64,000 bases of DNA, taken from assembly GCA_012934845.2 (NCBI GenBank), contig WNNJ02002289.1, positions 1-64,000 on the forward strand, read 5' to 3'. This DNA comes from Pomphorhynchus laevis. Taxonomy: Eukaryota; Acanthocephala; Palaeacanthocephala; Echinorhynchida; Pomphorhynchidae. Both the position numbers and the translations under genes were made by a program. Under the pieces are notes generated by a model, which did no database searches, was not told the origin of the DNA, and saw nothing but the letters and a program-made list of their open reading frames with translations. Shown here piece by piece: positions 31,401 through 43,220 of this stretch; the stretch's first letter is position 1, and each line of letters opens with the position of its first letter.

Positions 31401-34319
31401 GTTTGGAGAGTTCTTCGAGGGATTCCATTTTACAATTAGGAAATCTAGCGCGCATTGATATCACATCCAACATTACTACTCAATTACCCTCTGCTTCTGG
31501 TATTAGTGTCGCCTATACTAATTTAAGGAGTATTTTACCAAAATTTGATGAACTTAAGGCATGGGTCATCTTAAATAAACCAGCGATCCTGGCTCTCACT
31601 GAAACATGGCTGCATCGTGATATCCCCGATGGTTTAATTGCTATTATGGGATATAATTTGGTGAGAGCTGATAGAGAGTCTCGGAAGGGTGGAGGTGTTG
31701 CGCTATATATATATCGACACCCTTAAACATTACTTCCACTCGTAATTTTAAAAATGAACTGGGCACGTGTGAGTTTCTCTCAGTCATTGTTTCACACTTC
31801 GGAGGTCCCTTAGGTATTGCCGTGTGCTACAGGTCGCCGCAATCATCCGTATTGAGTCATGAATTCTCTACACTAATTAGTCAATGTTCTGAGCTTGAAG
31901 AATATCTACTAGTTGACGATTTTAATATACCCTCAGCTGGTCACATCGGGAATTATGTTTTGGATAGTAGTTCTTCCAAGTCAGATGCGGATTTGTGGAA
32001 TTTTCTTACAAATGATCTCATGTTAGAGCAACATGTGCAGTCGCCCACCAGATTCGCGTAAAACCAGGAATCTTGTCTAGATTTGGTATTTTCCAAATTA
32101 ATTACAAGTGTGGTAATATGAGCTATTAGAGTCCTATTGGATTGAGCGATCATTGTATGATCTTATTCAATTATTTTTCTAGGTGTATGATCCCAAAACT
32201 GGAAAATTTGATAGTGTCGAAAAGATCTTGGAAACAAATTGATGAAGACTCATTACGAGAGGCGGCACTAAGAACATCATTCAACTGTGCTAGTGAAGAC
32301 ATTGAGGTAAAGTGGCATGTTATTGAATCAGGTTTAGTAGCTCTTGCAGATAAGTTTGCACCACTCCGTAGATTACCAAAAAGTAAAGCTAAATACCCTC
32401 CTTGGTTTGACACTGAATTGCGATATGCTCTCAAACATAGGAATCGTCTATTTGAACTAAGCCGTCATCAGAATAATTTTAAAAAGCGGTATACAATGTT
32501 CCGAAATTTCGTCAATCGCCTTAAGATTACAAAAAGGCAAAGTTTTGAAGATCAATTAGCTTTACAAATTGATACAGAACCAAAAAAATTTTGGGCTTAT
32601 GTGAAAGGATCCAGAGCTCTGCTACCAGCAATTTCATCTTTAAGAGACTGTAACACTCGAGTGACATCGCCAGACAGCATGGCAGAATTGTTTGCATCCG
32701 CTTTTGAGCTGACACCAGATGCTTTCTCTAGCATATGTGGAGATGCAGCATCACAACAGGTAGAAATTGGTTCTCCAGTTTTAACGATAACAGCACATGA
32801 GGTTTTTGTTGAATTGGCTAGGTTATCTAGATCATCAGCAGCAGGCCCCGATGATATTCACCCCCAACTTCTTAAGTTACTTGCTCCTGTTCTGGCTAAG
32901 CCATTAGCTTCCATATTTGAGCTGAGCTTGCGCATTTCGAAGTTACCTGCTGTCTGGAAAAAAGCGATTGTAGTACCAATTTATAAAAATGATGAAAAAA
33001 ATGATCCGAATAACTATAGGGCAATAAGTCTAACTAGTGTTGTATGCAAAGTGATTGAGCGCATACTAAACAGACGCATATATGATCATTTGAGTTCGCT
33101 AAGAATTCTCAATAATGCACAGCATGGATTTCGCCCTCGGCGTTCATGTCTTACAAACTTATTACATGCTCGTGAAGATTGGGTTGGACATGTTGCTAAC
33201 GGGTACTGTATCGACGTAATATTTCTTGACTTTAATCGGGCTTTTGATAGGGTGCCCCACAAAATTCTAATTTCCACCCTTGAGTCTTATAAAGTCAATC
33301 GCTCCATTATAAGCTGGATTCAAGATTTTCTTAAAGATAGATCCTTTGCTGTTCGTGTAGGTCAATGCCTATAGTCTTATCGTCCTATCACCTCAGGAGT
33401 ACCACAGGGATCAGTCTTAGGACCCTTGTTGTTTAACATATTTATAAATCAGCTACTAGATTTAATTGAGGATTGTAGTGTTTTAGCTTTTGCCGACGAT
33501 GTAAAGGTATGGAAATTGATTAAAACCAACAAGGATCGAAATGACTTTCAAAATATCCTAAACATTGTTTATCGATGGTCTTTAAACACTGGAATTACAT
33601 TGAATATTAAAAAGTGTGCACATATGACATTAGGTCATAGCAATGTGAGTTAAGAATATTTTATTGGCGATGAGTTTGTTGTTTCCACGCAGTCCATTCT
33701 GGATCTTGGTATAATTGTTCAAAACAATCTGAAAACACGTACTAACACTGATAGGATTTGTAACGCAGCAAGAAGAATGACCTATATTGTCAAAAATTGC
33801 TTTAAAGATTTATCTCCCGTTTGTGTTGTGCGTTTATATAATGCTCTTATAAGACCGATATTAGAATATGTGTCGCCAGTAGTCTTTCCGTGTACGCGTA
33901 CAGAACTTGATCAATTAGAGCGCATACTTCGACGGTTTACGAAATTATGTCCTCAGGTACGATATCTTCCCTATGAAGCACGAATAAAAAGTTTGAATAT
34001 GCCGACAGTGCGTGAAAGGTTCCTTCTTTTCGACCTTCTAGCTATGTATCGACTAGTTAATAAAGATGAAAATTTTCCAGCAAATAGAGTTGAACTCAAT
34101 GAACGGGATGGACGTAGAGGGCACTCGAAAGTAATAGTAGTACATGAGCACGGAAAATACCCTCGTCATTTCCGACTGTCTCATCGAGCGGTGAATATTT
34201 GGAATCGTCTTCCAGTTGATGTCGTTGCGGTGCATACAATCAATGAATTTAAATCCAATATAAAGAACTGGATTCGAAATGAGAACGAATGGTGGTTGCT
34301 GCAGTACCCATGGTTCTGA
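31394..34319 (+). pseudogene. CR1-A ORF2: endonuclease and reverse transcriptase, broken
   Basis: The frame opens over the ORF1 stop and has no ATG near its beginning. Endonuclease part: ISVAYTNLRSI, LTETWLHRDI, RKGGGVALYIYR, then (other frame) CYRSPQSS and VDDFNIP. RT part: SAAGPDDIHPQLLK, NYRAISLTSVVCKVIERI, QHGFRPRRSCLTNL, LDFNRAFDRVPHKIL, SGVPQGSVLGPLLF and LAFADDVKVWKL with the catalytic FADD. The C-terminal region ends at 34319. Two frameshifts (between 31726 and 31822, and between 32061 and 32142) and three in-frame stops (32059, 33372, 33651) inactivate it. Apart from these, the domains are well kept, so the copy is not very old. Confidence 0.85.
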
Positions 34320-34476
34320 TATATATACTGAACGATTTTTTTGATTTTTTTCTTGTATTTATTTGTTTTTTATGTGAGCGGTCAAAACAGCCTTATGGCT
34401 ATGACCTGTATTAATAATTTTTTTTAAAGAGAAAAATTTATTTATTAAACTAAAACAAATAAAGTTAGATCAATAA

Positions 34477-35158
34477 TTAGCTGCTCTCGTCAGCCTCGCT
34501 GATGGCTACAACGTTGTTTCGGGTTTTGTTAACGGATCCTGGTTTTGTTCTTGCGCTTCGAAGACACGCGCTGGCTGAACGGGAGATCCCAAAGGCGACA
34601 AGGCGCTTAATGCGTGACACGATGTGCGCGTACGATTTATTTCCTCGGCGAGCCTTAACTGCAGCAATTTTCTGGAATAACCCATTCGCCTCCTAACCAT
34701 AATATTGGTTATGTAATTTAGTGGAAATATGGAGATTTCGAAACAAAAGTAATTTTTTGAAATAATTTTAAAAAACTAAAAAATGTAAACTAAAAAATTT
34801 ATGAGCTTATTTTAACGATATTTCTGTCGACTGAAAATTTTATGCGCTAAAATCGAAAATGGATTTAAGAATAAAATCAGCATTATTTACTATGACTAAG
34901 ATATTATTATACGTGCAAAAAAGAATATTAAAACTGTTCTTATTTGTTATCAAGTTATTTCATTATTTTATTTGGAAATACGATATTATATGAATTATAA
35001 AAATCGATTAAATAGGTTTATAATTTTTGTAAAATATAATTTAATTTCTCTACAGATAGAAAATAAATTTACATTTCTAAACTCGAAATTTTCAATATCG
35101 TCAGCAGGGTTTTGTAATAAGTCATTTAATATTTTGATCAAAACGCTTTCATTCCGTT
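34477..35158 (-). CDS. Last exons of an unassigned host gene
   Basis: Exon 35158-35073 (86 nt) and terminal exon 34692-34477 (TAA) have AG/GT borders and join in phase 0 across a 380-nt intron. The first reads RNESVLIKILNDLLQNPADD, the second EANGLFQKIAAVKARRGNKS, then YAHIVSRIKRLVAFGISRSA and a basic Ser/Arg-rich tail ending EADESS. The terminal exon is clearly GC-richer than its surroundings, and AATAAA-like signals follow it on the minus strand (34450-34438). The LxKILxxLLxNP segment followed by F-x-x-I faintly resembles a PUB domain, but this is weak. The family is not recognised, and upstream exons before 35158 were not found. The gene points away from the acid phosphatase (head to head). 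Confidence 0.5.
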
Positions 35159-35830
35159 CTGATTAAAATGTCTTCAGGTCATGTAGCAAACAACAAGCAA
35201 AGACTGAAAGGAAATATCTTGTTCACCTCACAATGTGGAAATGTCCTAGAACATTGAAATCGTTTTCTAATATTTGACTAAAAATTTCGAGTTTCTAAAA
35301 CAAATTTTAAATTTTAAAAAATTTCTAAATTATAATTAACCACGACAAATTGAAGACTTTTTTCAATCTTATAGTGAAAATGTTGCAATTAAATCTAATC
35401 GCTAAAAGTTGGAACGAGTTGTTCCACCTATTAATCATTATTGCTGGTTAAATAATCAAAATTTTATTCATATTAACTACGAGAAATTCGAATTTTAGAT
35501 TCATATTATAGATTATTACTCGATTATATTCAAAAGATACACCATATTAGAAAACGATTTTAATGTTTAATGTTAAAAAACCTCATTCGTAAGTCCGTAG
35601 TTATGTTCAGTAATTCACGATAATGGCATTGTTCAATCACAAGTAATCAATTGGGGGGGGGGTGAATTTTGAAAGCCGAAAGATTTGTCTCATCTATTTA
35701 TATGTAGGTCATTCAAATGTGTATTTTCTAATTAAATATTAAAATTCATGACCTATAATATATTCAATTGCAAAAAATATTTTGAAAATATGTTGCGCAT
35801 AAGCAAAAGAGTGACACACTTTCAAATTTC
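35159..35830. other. Intergenic, AT-rich
   Basis: Spacer between two divergent genes. It contains an 11-G run near 35652. No exon could be supported, although the 5' part of the minus-strand gene should lie here. Confidence 0.4.
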
Positions 35831-35839
35831 TATAAATAG
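35831..35839 (+). promoter_or_regulatory. TATA box
   Basis: TATAAATAG, 80 bp before the acid phosphatase ATG, a consensus TATA element at a distance that would put the transcript start near 35862. Confidence 0.55.
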
Positions 35840-35910
35840 ATAACGCATACTACGAACTTACACTAACAGTATGCAACGCATATCCTAGTTGCACGATAAC
35901 CTGTTACCTA

Positions 35911-37131
35911 ATGTATAACGTTTTAATATGGTGTTTACTCTTTCACGTATTATATCCTGTAGTAACAGAAGGTAATTTAGATTTGGTAATTGTGCTGTTT
36001 CGCCATGGAGACAGAACTCCAACATGGTCGTATCCTAACGACATATACACAGAGACTGATTGGCCTAACGGTTTCGGACAGCTTACCAGTAAGGGGATAT
36101 CACAAATGCTCGCATTGGGAAAACGCTTAAGATCCATGTACTCACACAACCTGGGGCTTAATTTATCCACCTTCGATGCAAAAATGATATATGTACGAAG
36201 CACAGACTTTGATAGGACTTTGATGTCGGCTATTTCATTGCTACAAGGTCTTTATGATCCTGGTGTTATTGTTCCAATTCATACAATCGAATCCGATCGA
36301 GATCATCTTTTGATAAATAAGGTGTTTTGTCCCAGATACAAAGAGCTGCTAAGGCATGCATTTAGTAGTGAATACGCCAAATCAATTGAAGGCCATTTGC
36401 GTGATCTCTTTACTAAATTAAAGAATTTTACAAAATCTGATCGCATGAACATTATAACGGCTGCACGTATTTGGGACACCCTTTTTATAGAGAACATATA
36501 CCAGCGTTTACCGTCGTGGGCAGTGAATAACTGGGATATACTTGAAACAAATTTATCTGTAGTTAGATGGGAAATGTTTAAAACGACGTTGCTCACCAAG
36601 GAAATGGTGCAAATGCGAACTAGTCTATTGCTGAATGAAATTTTACAAATTGTAAAACGTTCAAAACATAAAGAACTTCTCTTATCTATGTATAGTGTTC
36701 ATGACTCAACAATAAGCGCTCTGCTTAGTTCTTTTGAACAACTATCGACAAATCAACCACCAGGGTATGGCGGATTCATTTCTATTGAGATCAGTACTAA
36801 CTCTAAAGGAATTCGAAGTATTCGTGTCCACTACGCAATCAACAGTACAGCTGAGCTAAAACCAATAGAAGTCCCTTGTAAATGTCCAACAGTGCATAAA
36901 ATCAAATGCGAAGGCGAATTCTGCTGCAATATTGACTGTTTTGTGAAAAGTATAGAGGATTTTATATTAACACCACACGAGCTAAAGCAGCATTGTCAAA
37001 TAGATCAAAACAATAATACATGTTCTAGTGGAATCGACATGAATATAAAGTTCATGTTGATTGTAAGTTGTTTCATTTTATTCCTTACCCTGTTTACATT
37101 AATCGCTCGTGTTCGGAAAAAACTAAACTAA
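35911..37131 (+). CDS. Histidine acid phosphatase, membrane-anchored
   Basis: A single 406-codon frame. Residues 1-20 are a signal peptide (MYNVLIWCLLFHVLYPVVTE). RHGDRTP at 31-37 is the catalytic motif with the phosphate-accepting His. R and D residues of a YVRSTDFDRTLMSA segment (94-107) and VHDST (263-267, proton-donor HD) complete the active site of the branch 2 histidine phosphatase family. The length matches lysosomal, prostatic and testicular acid phosphatases (about 400). A Cys-rich stretch (CKCP..CEGEFCCNIDCF) precedes a C-terminal hydrophobic helix (about 381-400) and a short RKKLN tail, as in type I membrane acid phosphatases. It is expected to hydrolyse phosphomonoesters in the lumen of lysosomes or outside the cell. 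There are no introns, unlike the neighbours, so it may be an old retrocopy. A 75-bp piece of it (residues about 165-189) is duplicated at 45777-45851. Confidence 0.92.
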   Translation: MYNVLIWCLLFHVLYPVVTEGNLDLVIVLFRHGDRTPTWSYPNDIYTETDWPNGFGQLTSKGISQMLALGKRLRSMYSHNLGLNLSTFDAKMIYVRSTDFDRTLMSAISLLQGLYDPGVIVPIHTIESDRDHLLINKVFCPRYKELLRHAFSSEYAKSIEGHLRDLFTKLKNFTKSDRMNIITAARIWDTLFIENIYQRLPSWAVNNWDILETNLSVVRWEMFKTTLLTKEMVQMRTSLLLNEILQIVKRSKHKELLLSMYSVHDSTISALLSSFEQLSTNQPPGYGGFISIEISTNSKGIRSIRVHYAINSTAELKPIEVPCKCPTVHKIKCEGEFCCNIDCFVKSIEDFILTPHELKQHCQIDQNNNTCSSGIDMNIKFMLIVSCFILFLTLFTLIARVRKKLN

Positions 37132-37375
37132 TTTTCATACATTACTGTTCGTTTAAATAACTTTTTTTAGTAATTTATGATTATTCATTTTGTAATGTGT
37201 AATAATTCATTATTTTTTACATAATAATCATATTACTGTTTAATAGTTAATTAATATAAAATGACGTTAAAAAAGTGTCATGGTGATATTAAATACTTAC
37301 AAAAAATATGTATTAAAAAAATACATACTAAAAGTTTTAATAAATATTTTATAATAAATATCAAAAGTTTGTATT
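37132..37375. other. 3' flank of acid phosphatase
   Basis: AT-rich; nothing recognised. Confidence 0.4.
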
Positions 37376-37803
37376 TTGTTATGCTACCGTGGTTGCTTCG
37401 ACCACACATCTACATATCTTGCCCAACTCTCCTGGCCCATCATCCACATCTGCATCAGATTCCGCCTTCTTCTCGTAACTTTTCGTCTCATCGCTGTCGG
37501 CTACCCATCGTTCAACAACCTTCCTTTCTTAGACGACACTCGCCCCACCTCGCTATCGCTGCGTTCCCGTCATACCCTCTTACTCTACGTTCCCAATTAC
37601 TCCAACAACTAAGATCTCCGATCCTTTCTCGTCGCCGCCTTACTCGCCTGTAATCAACTCACTCTCGACGTCCGCCGCGCTCCCTCCTTTATCACATTCA
37701 AACACCTCATCCGTTCACACCTTCTCGACACACGATTAACATTTTTGTTGTGATCATGTAAGCGTGCGCTGGCACGCATTTGCCACGTTAAAATAAATCC
37801 ATT
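37376..37803 (+). mobile_element. CR1-B LINE, 3' end fragment
   Basis: GC-rich block matching 40335-40750 inverted: CATCTACATATCTTGCCCAA, TTCCCAATTACTCCAACAAC, GACGTCCGCCGCGCTCC and the tail GTAAGCGTGCGCTGGCACGC. 5' truncated. Confidence 0.85.
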
Positions 37804-38156
37804 TTACCTTTTGAGCACTAGCTCATAGGTGATATAAGAATAATAATATAACACTATTTAATAGTCATTTAATAGTTAACTATTAAATAGTGATCTATTA
37901 TATAGTTATTTAATAATTAACTATTACAGATCCAGAAATTTAGATATTTGATACTAGTTTTACCTAAGTAATCATTTTTACATTTATTCAAGTTATTTAA
38001 TGTGCACATAGTTTACAAAAATGTTGGTTACAAAAATCCAAAATTATTTAAATGTGAAATGTTTACTGTGCCCAGTCCATGTTATAGAAATTAATTTAAT
38101 TTTAATTTTTGTTATTTAAATAAAAATAAAAACGTAAATAACGATGAAATAAAAAC
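37804..38156. other. AT-rich, no gene seen
   Basis: Imperfect TTAATAGTTAACTATTAA-type repeats around 37850-37925; nothing else. Confidence 0.5.
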
Positions 38157-38226
38157 GATGAATAACCTCTTGAACATATGACAGCTTAACCTGAGGAATG
38201 CATTTTTAATACAATATAACGCCCTA
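38157..38226 (+). repeat. 70-bp exact duplicate of an internal LINE segment
   Basis: Identical to 38702-38771 (GATGAATAACCTCTTGAACA through AATATAACGCCCTA), in the same orientation, placed exactly where the minus-strand LINE stops. It is not part of the normal LINE end. Confidence 0.9.
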
Positions 38227-40330
38227 ATTAGGGTATTCCAGTGGTAGTGTTGAATGGCGGCATTGTTCACGTATCCATTTGTAGCATCGTGATTTAAACG
38301 TTCTCAAACTGGGGGCTGCAACGACTTCCTCAGGCAACGAATTCCACATTTTAATTCCTCTCCTTGAGAGTCTATACACTTTTGATAATCTGCCAAATCC
38401 AAATTTATACAAGATTCTGCTATGTCCCCGCAACTTTCCTATCCGCCTAGTGATTACATCGGTGAGATAACCCACCGCATCATTCGACATATGCCATAGA
38501 CATATCATTTCCAAGGATATGAACCTCTCACGTACCGACAACATCCCAATACGACTTAGACGTACATAATAGTCAATACCACTTAAGCCAATACAGAGCC
38601 ATCGATCCGCGCCTAAGAATAGACTCCAGATCTAATAGTTCTCGCTTAGTGACATGGAAACAAGCCTGAATGCAGTACTCCAAGTATGGCCTGACGATGG
38701 AGATGAATAACCTCTTGAACATATGACAGCTTAACCTGAGGAATGCATTTTTAATACAATATAACGCCCTAGTAGCTTTACCTAGAAAGAAGTCAGTGTT
38801 CAACTTTGTTTTCAAGGATATATAAACAATAATCCATAAATCCTTATGATGAGACGCTTCCTTTAAGACCATATTTCCAATAAAGTACCTTAGAGTTTCA
38901 ATAGGGCGACCTAGTTGCATGAGGATACATTTATCAACATTCAACCGTAGTCCGGTAGAATCGCACCACTTGATCAGGGAGTTTAGATCATTTTGTAACG
39001 ATACTCGATCAGCAGGACTTCTAATGATCGACCAAATCTTTAGATCGTCTGCAAACTCTAGATGAGAGCATGATAAGCGGAGTAGCAGATCATTAATGAA
39101 GATTATAAAGAGCAGTGGGCCAAGGACTGATCCCTGCGGTACGCCAGAATTAATATTTACCGAATAAGAAAACAACCCCCACACACACAAACTCGGCAAG
39201 ACCTATTCGATAGAAATTCCCTGACCCACTCACAAATATATGAATTGAAGTCCATAGTGATACAGCAAAGACACTATGCCGTCGTGTGGTACCCTATCAA
39301 AAGCTTTCGAAAAATCAAGGAATACTGTATGAACCTAAAACCCAGCCCCCAGAGCATCAGCCCATTTTTCACACGCAGTTAGTTGGTTAGTAAGGCATGA
39401 ACGTCCGATCCTGAAGCCATGTTGAGATTCAACCAATATGTGATTACGATCCAGATGATCCCTGATTCTACTAGCAATGATTTTTTTCTAAAAGTTTGCA
39501 GAATACGCTAGTCAAGCTAATGGGCCGAAAGTCCGCGCAAAAGCTAGCAGGATGCTTTTTGGGAATAGGCACCACAATTGCACACTTCCAACTGTCAGGA
39601 ATCCAAGATGTGTCTAAGCTGTATCTGAAGAACATAGTTAAATCATTGCTCAGTTCGTTCGCTAGGGATTTGACGAGGAAGGGGGCAATATTGTCTGGTC
39701 CCGGAGATGTAAACGAATCGAGCTTCATAACCTCGTTCAACACCTCATCCACTCTGAGTGGACGAACACAACACCGATGAGCAACCGGAACATACTTCCA
39801 ACTAAAGTCATGCAGTTTGTTAGAGGTCAAAGCCTGTACCAAGAAGCCATCAGCTAAATGTTGGGCGATTAGAGACGGATCGGTCAAAGTTTCAGTTGGC
39901 GTTTGGATTGAGCTAATTGTGGCGACAAGTGTTCTGTTGTTTCTTACATAAGACTAAAACCTCATAGGATTCAAAGATGCATCCCTGGCGATACTATCTT
40001 CGTACGAATAGCGTTTCTGAAATTTTAGCCGATTGCATAAGTTCCGAGAGTCGATGTAGGCACGTTTTGAAGCAGGAGAACGCCTAAATTCGCGCCACAA
40101 TTTGTTGCGGGATCTTATAGCATCAAGAAGCTCTCTGTCGAACCAAGGAGGATGTCCATGCTTGGACTTGCAGGCACTTAGCGGAGCAAAGATATCAGAA
40201 ATTCGCTTCAATTCATCATGGATCAGATCAAAGACTACAGGAACCTCCAAACCGAAGTGGATACGAAAACTATCACAGATCCTTTTTAGGAAGCTTGCAG
40301 CTAGTTGACTAGCATCAACACCTACCCAAC
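38226..40330 (-). mobile_element. CR1-like LINE fragment related to CR1-A
   Basis: The 5' end is at the right. In shifted frames it shows SKHGHPPWFDRELLDAIR and RLKFQKRYSYEDSIA (about 40210-39970), SPGPDNIAPFLVKSL, FRPISLTSVFCKLLE (39887-39480), SGVPQGSVLGPLLF and LEFADDLKIWS (39150-39030), then the C-terminal GYLTDVITRRIGKLRG..MWNSLPEEVVAAP and LEYPN stop at 38224. The endonuclease part is missing, and CR1-B abuts at the right. The protein differs enough from 31394-34319 to be a separate subfamily. Several frameshifts make it inactive. Confidence 0.8.
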
Positions 40331-40429
40331 AAAACAAAGATTTATTTATTATTAAAAAAAGATTTATTTTAACGTGGCAAATGCGTGCCAGCGCACGCTT
40401 ACATGACCACAACAAAACAAAAATGTAAA

Positions 40430-43220
40430 TCATGTGTCGAGAAGGTGTGAACGGAGGAGGTGTTTGAATGTGATAAAGGAGGGAGCGCGGCAGACGTCGA
40501 GAGGGAGTTGATTCCAGGCCAGTGGGGCGGCGACGAGGAAGGATCGGAGACCGTAGTTGTTGAAATAATTGGGAACGTGGAGTAAGAGGGTATGACGGGA
40601 ACGCAGCGATAGCAAGGTGGTGCGAGTGTCGTCTAAGAAAGGAAGGTTGTTGAACGATGGGGAGCCGACTGCGATGAGACGAAAAGTTATGAGAAGAAGG
40701 CGGAATCTGATGCAGATGTGAATGATGGGCCACGAGAGTTGGGCAAGATATGTGGATGTGTGGTCGAAGCGACGGAGACGAAAGAGCACTCGAACGGTGG
40801 AGTTGATTATTCGTTGTAGGGGAAGGATGATGCATTTTGGAGAAGTTGCGAAAAGGCTGAGGCAGTAATCGATTTTAGGGAAAAGAAAGGATGAAAGAAT
40901 ATATACAAGAACGTAAGTCGATAAAGGGGCGGACACTCCTGATGTCACGGAGAATTAAGTTAGGCGAGCGGACCTTGTCACGGACGAAGGGTTTAAGGGA
41001 AACGTGATCATTATCAACATCATTTTGGACTTGTCGGGGTTTAGAACGAGATGGAGATTGGAGAGACGTTTGTAGATAGAAGAAATACAGTTGGAGGCAG
41101 AAATGCCGATATCGTGTATGCGATGTGCGGTGCATGATCATAGATGAGGATGTAATCGGCGTATTGCATGACGATAAAGGAGAAAGGTTTGATAAACGGA
41201 GAGAGATCGCCAAGCAGAAGAGAGAAAAGCAGGGGATCTAGGACTGAACCTTGTGGGACCCCGCAAAAAAATAGGGAGGGGAGGATGATGAATTAGAACA
41301 TACGCGAAAGAAACGGTCGGATAGATATGAGGCAAACCATGCTACTGAGGAGAAAGAAAAACCGTAATCATAACGAAGGCGAGAAAGGAGGACGGAGTGT
41401 TCGACAATGTCGAAGGCGGAGAAGAAATCGAGGGATATAAGAACACTATATAGCCTTGTCTCGAGAAACGAGTAAGTCGTTGTAAACTTTAATGCAGGCG
41501 ATTTTTGTGGAGTGATTAGAGCGGAAAGCGGATTGGAAAGGAGGATACAGATTGGATGAGGAGAGATAAGCGTTAATCTATATTAAGATGAGGCGTTCTA
41601 AGAGCTTAGAAAAGAGTAGGGAGTAGTGAAATGGGGTGATAGCTAGAAGGAAGAGAGGGTCGAGCGCTTGTTTCTTAAGGAGGGAACGAATGATTACAGA
41701 TTTCCAGTCTAAAGGATAGATACGACTGCGGATGGACAAGTTAAACAAGGTTGTGAGAAAAGGGGATATCGATGAGCATATGAATTTAAGTATATGGGTA
41801 GCCAGGGGATCGGCAGGTAAGGTTTTGCTGGGCAAGGACATGAAGACATATGAGACTTCGGTAGGTGTGACAGGGAGGAGATGAAAGAGTTCCGGGAGAA
41901 TGAGACTAGGCGGGGCCGAGTGGGATAGGATGGAGACCGGGGTGTGAGAGAGCAACGTGGATACTTTGCTCTCGAGAAATGACGAATAATCATTGGTATT
42001 GATGTTGCAAGACGAAGAGGAGCGAGAAAGGATTGAATAAAAGTATGCCAGAGAGACTTGGAGTTTAATAAAGTGTTGATTTTATGCTGCCAGAAGGAAT
42101 TGTATTTGGTACGTGGTAGGTGGAGATGAGACCGGCGATGAGCAAGATATGTATCACGGAAAGACGGAATGATCGAGCGGAAATCACGTCTGAGAGAGCG
42201 GTGATAGACTCGAAAAGCATGACGGAGTCGACGCTTTGAGAGTAGGCATTAAATGTCAAGCCATGGGGCACGGTGCAAGCGACGGTGTGGGTGAGGCTTG
42301 AAGGGCAAGAGACGATTGAGAATTGATGTGAGTTCAGAGTCGAAAAGAAAGGCGAGATCGTGAGGAGAGGAATATGTTATTGTGGGATAGGATAGAGACG
42401 ATTTGAGTAAGGCAGAGCGGAGAAGGGAGAGGTCAAGATTTCTTCAAGAGCGACGTAGGATTGTAGGTGTGTGAGGAGGGGTGTGGTTGTGAGTGAGATC
42501 AAGGGTGACGATAAAGTGATCGGATAGACCGGTATCTAAAATGGACAGTTAGGTGTAGGCAGCAAAGTGATCGGGACAGCGATGATGTCGAGTGCCCCAC
42601 CAAGGATATGTGTGGGGGCACTTGAGATGGGTTTGTAGTTATAGTTGGATAGAATGTTGATGAACTGGATGGAGTCGGTGGAAGAGGGGCGGTCGATGCG
42701 GATGTTGAAGTCGCCAAGAACGATTGAAGAGATTGAGGACAAAAAACAGGGAGATAGACCGTCAGCGAGTATTGTATACCCGCTGACCGTCTGTCGCCAT
42801 TGTATATCGCCATTGTATATCAGGAGGGATACAATGGCGATATCTAAAGTGATTAGGTTAGAAGAACGACAAGTGAGCAGTTCAAAAGACCAAGGACTGA
42901 AAGGGGAAGTGATTTTGCGAATAGACGCGGGGTGACGGGCGAATGCGACAATGCCGCTATGATTAGAGAATTTAGAAGGGGATGAGCTGAGGGAGCGAGT
43001 GGGTTCGACTAGTGCGCAACCGGCGAATGGAGAGTTCGTCAGAATCGGAGTGCCAGGATTCGGTGAGGCAAAAGAGATCGATAGATTGCTTAGTGAATAG
43101 GTTGAGGATGAGATCGGATTTATTGAGAATAGATCTAGTGTTGAGGAAGCCTAGGCAGAAACCTTGTGTGGTGCTGATAGGGAATAGTGGAGAAGACACA
43201 TAGGGGATATGGAGCGTCAT
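40430..43220 (-). pseudogene. CR1-B ORF2: endonuclease and reverse transcriptase, broken
   Basis: Endonuclease: GFLNTRSILNKSDLILNL with DLFCLTESWHS (about 43150-43050) and SIVLGDFNIRI (about 42730). RT: PADPLATHILK and LDWKSVIIRSLLKKQ (41830-41680), AFDIVEHSVLL-like and VAWFASYLSDR (about 41420-41310), QYAD near 41165. C-terminus: FRLIAVGSPSFNNLPF, VAAPLAWNQLPLDVCRAPS and RSHLLDT stop (40430). It is split over at least five frame segments. RT drives target-primed reverse transcription in this class. Confidence 0.75.

Larger units (their letters stand above)
29946..34430 (+). mobile_element. CR1-like LINE (CR1-A), near full length
   Basis: Contains a 5' leader (to 30272), ORF1, an overlapping ORF2 with endonuclease and reverse transcriptase, and a short 3' UTR ending near GGCTATGACCTGTATTAATAA and a T/A-rich tail. 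The 5' border is approximate. ORF1 is intact; ORF2 has about five breaks, so this copy cannot move by itself. Confidence 0.8.

Noticed and set aside
39954-40835. A 293-codon minus-strand open frame joining Ser/Pro/His-rich sequence to RT-like sequence
   Set aside because: It crosses the border between the CR1-B 3' UTR and the adjacent LINE; it is a chance fusion of two elements.
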